The notes below the pieces were generated by a model, which searched no databases, was not told the DNA's origin, and saw only the letters and a list, made by a program, of their open reading frames with translations. A stretch of 5,861 bases of DNA, taken from positions 1 through 5,861 of the forward strand of contig SKII01000093.1 in the NCBI GenBank assembly GCA_007116505.1, written 5' to 3'. A program made the translations under genes and the position numbers. Each line of letters begins with the position of its first letter. Positions within the stretch are counted from its first letter, which is position 1. Shown piece by piece: positions 5,003-5,861 of the stretch. Origin of the DNA: Nitriliruptoraceae bacterium. GTDB taxonomy: Bacteria; Actinomycetota; Nitriliruptoria; Nitriliruptorales; Nitriliruptoraceae.

Positions 5003-5861
5003 GCGACATCGAGGGGTCCGTGCGCGCCGCGTCGGGGGTCAGCCCCCCGGCGCGGCGCGCCGTACCCCGACCTCCTGCGGCGGAGCGCGTCAGCGCCCGA
5101 GACCGCTGGGTCCCCATCCTCATCGCCGTCGGCTCCACGACGGTCGTGCTCGGCCTCATCGCCCGCCTCATCACCTCCTCGGCCACGTGGCCGGTCGTGC
5201 GGCGACAGTTCTTCGACCCGGTCGCGATGCGCGCGTCGCTCCCGCAGGTCTGGGCCGGCTTCCTCGTCAACATGCGCATCTGGGCGATCTCGCTCGTGCT
5301 CATCGCCGCGTTCGGACTGGTGGTCGCCGTCGTCCGCTCGCTCCCCGGGCCATGGGCCGCGCCACTGCGCGTCATCGCCATCGTCTACATCGACCTGCTG
5401 CGCGGCATGCCCGCGCTGCTGCTCGTGCTCCTGTTCGGCCTCGGCATCCCGGCGCTGCAGATCCCCGGGCTCCCCAACGGCAGGCTCTTCTGGGGCACCA
5501 CCGCGCTCGTCCTCGCCTACTCCGCCTACGTGTCCGAGGTCTACCGGGCCGGCATGGAGGCGGTGCACGACGGGCAGCGCGCCGCCGCCAAGGCTCTCGG
5601 CCTCACCGAGCTGCAGACGCTGCGCTTCGCGATCGTCCCGCAGGCGATCCGCAACGTGACGCCGGCGCTGCTGAACCTCGCGGTCGCGCTGCAGAAGGAC
5701 GTGGCGCTGCTGAGCGTCATCGGCGTGCGTGAGGCCGTGCGCGAGGCGCAGATCTACACGTCCCGCACGTTCAACTTCTCCTCCATGGTCGTCGCCACCC
5801 TGCTGTTCCTGCTCGCGACGGTGCCGCTCGCCCGCTTCACCGACCACGTCGCGCGCCGCGA
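4999..5861 (+). CDS. Amino-acid ABC transporter permease (HisM/GlnP type), 3' end cut by window edge
   Basis: Membrane subunit of the polar amino-acid importer; 287 residues are visible and the gene is near its end at the right edge. A Ser/Pro/Ala/Arg-rich cytoplasmic tail (1-36) precedes the first membrane helix (about 38-58). Then come the family helices with WAGFLVNMRIWAISLVLI (85-102) and IDLLRGMPALLLVLLF (131-146). The EAA loop that contacts the ATPase is intact: EAVHDGQRAAAKALGLTE (187-204), then IVPQAIRN (212-219). After that come LQKDVALLSVIGV (231-243) and a final helix (about 261-279). The GTG start shares four bases (GTGA) with the stop of the binding protein, indicating translational coupling. 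An alternative in-frame GTG at 5020 has GAGGGG only three bases upstream, which is too close to be preferred. A cognate ATP-binding protein is expected just downstream, outside the window. Confidence 0.93.
   Translation, partial: MSDIEGSVRAASGVSPPARRAVPRPPAAERVSARDRWVPILIAVGSTTVVLGLIARLITSSATWPVVRRQFFDPVAMRASLPQVWAGFLVNMRIWAISLVLIAAFGLVVAVVRSLPGPWAAPLRVIAIVYIDLLRGMPALLLVLLFGLGIPALQIPGLPNGRLFWGTTALVLAYSAYVSEVYRAGMEAVHDGQRAAAKALGLTELQTLRFAIVPQAIRNVTPALLNLAVALQKDVALLSVIGVREAVREAQIYTSRTFNFSSMVVATLLFLLATVPLARFTDHVARR

Noticed and set aside
4666..5847. Minus-strand open frame of about 393 residues opposite the importer genes.
   Set aside because: A shadow of the binding protein and permease: highly biased composition, no domains, and no ribosome site of note.

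Overview
The window is very G+C-rich coding DNA with strong third-position C/G bias, GTG starts and little spacing between genes. Together with the protein families present, this points to a high-G+C actinomycete (Actinomycetota). I cannot name a genus. Gene density is high and I see no insertion sequence, integrase, tRNA, rRNA or CRISPR array.

Layout: (1) Positions 1-1756, minus strand, hold the N-terminal 585 residues of a P2-type (calcium-ATPase-like) cation-transporting P-type ATPase, whose 3' end lies beyond the left edge. (2) A 78-bp divergent intergenic region (1757-1834) carries a good Shine-Dalgarno for the ATPase and, on the other strand, an extended -10 element overlapping a small palindrome immediately before the next gene. 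(3) Positions 1835-3940, plus strand, form a tight three-gene cluster: a small YtrA-type GntR regulator, a membrane protein with an N-terminal DUF1648 segment and a PH-like C-terminal region, and a DUF554-family membrane protein. (4) A 177-bp intergenic region (3941-4117) holds a long imperfect stem that may end the upstream operon, 9-bp direct repeats, and an 8-bp-arm hairpin just before the next ribosome binding site. (5) Positions 4118-5861 hold the start of a polar amino-acid ABC importer operon: a lipoprotein solute-binding protein, overlapping by 4 bp with a HisM-type permease that runs off the right edge. The ATP-binding subunit is not in the window and is presumably downstream.

How the parts work together: the importer genes clearly form one functional unit. 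The GntR regulator probably controls its own cluster, because small YtrA-type repressors usually bind their own promoter. The roles of the DUF1648 and DUF554 membrane proteins are not known from sequence. The cation ATPase is divergent from the regulator and could share its control region, but this is inference from position only.

Overall this is mostly ordinary chromosomal content. The points worth a second look are the poorly characterised regulator/DUF1648/DUF554 module with its near-leaderless promoter, an arginine-to-leucine change in the regulator's DNA-binding motif, and an alanine in the binding protein where an amino-group-binding aspartate is usual. I found no convincing evidence of a wholly new system.
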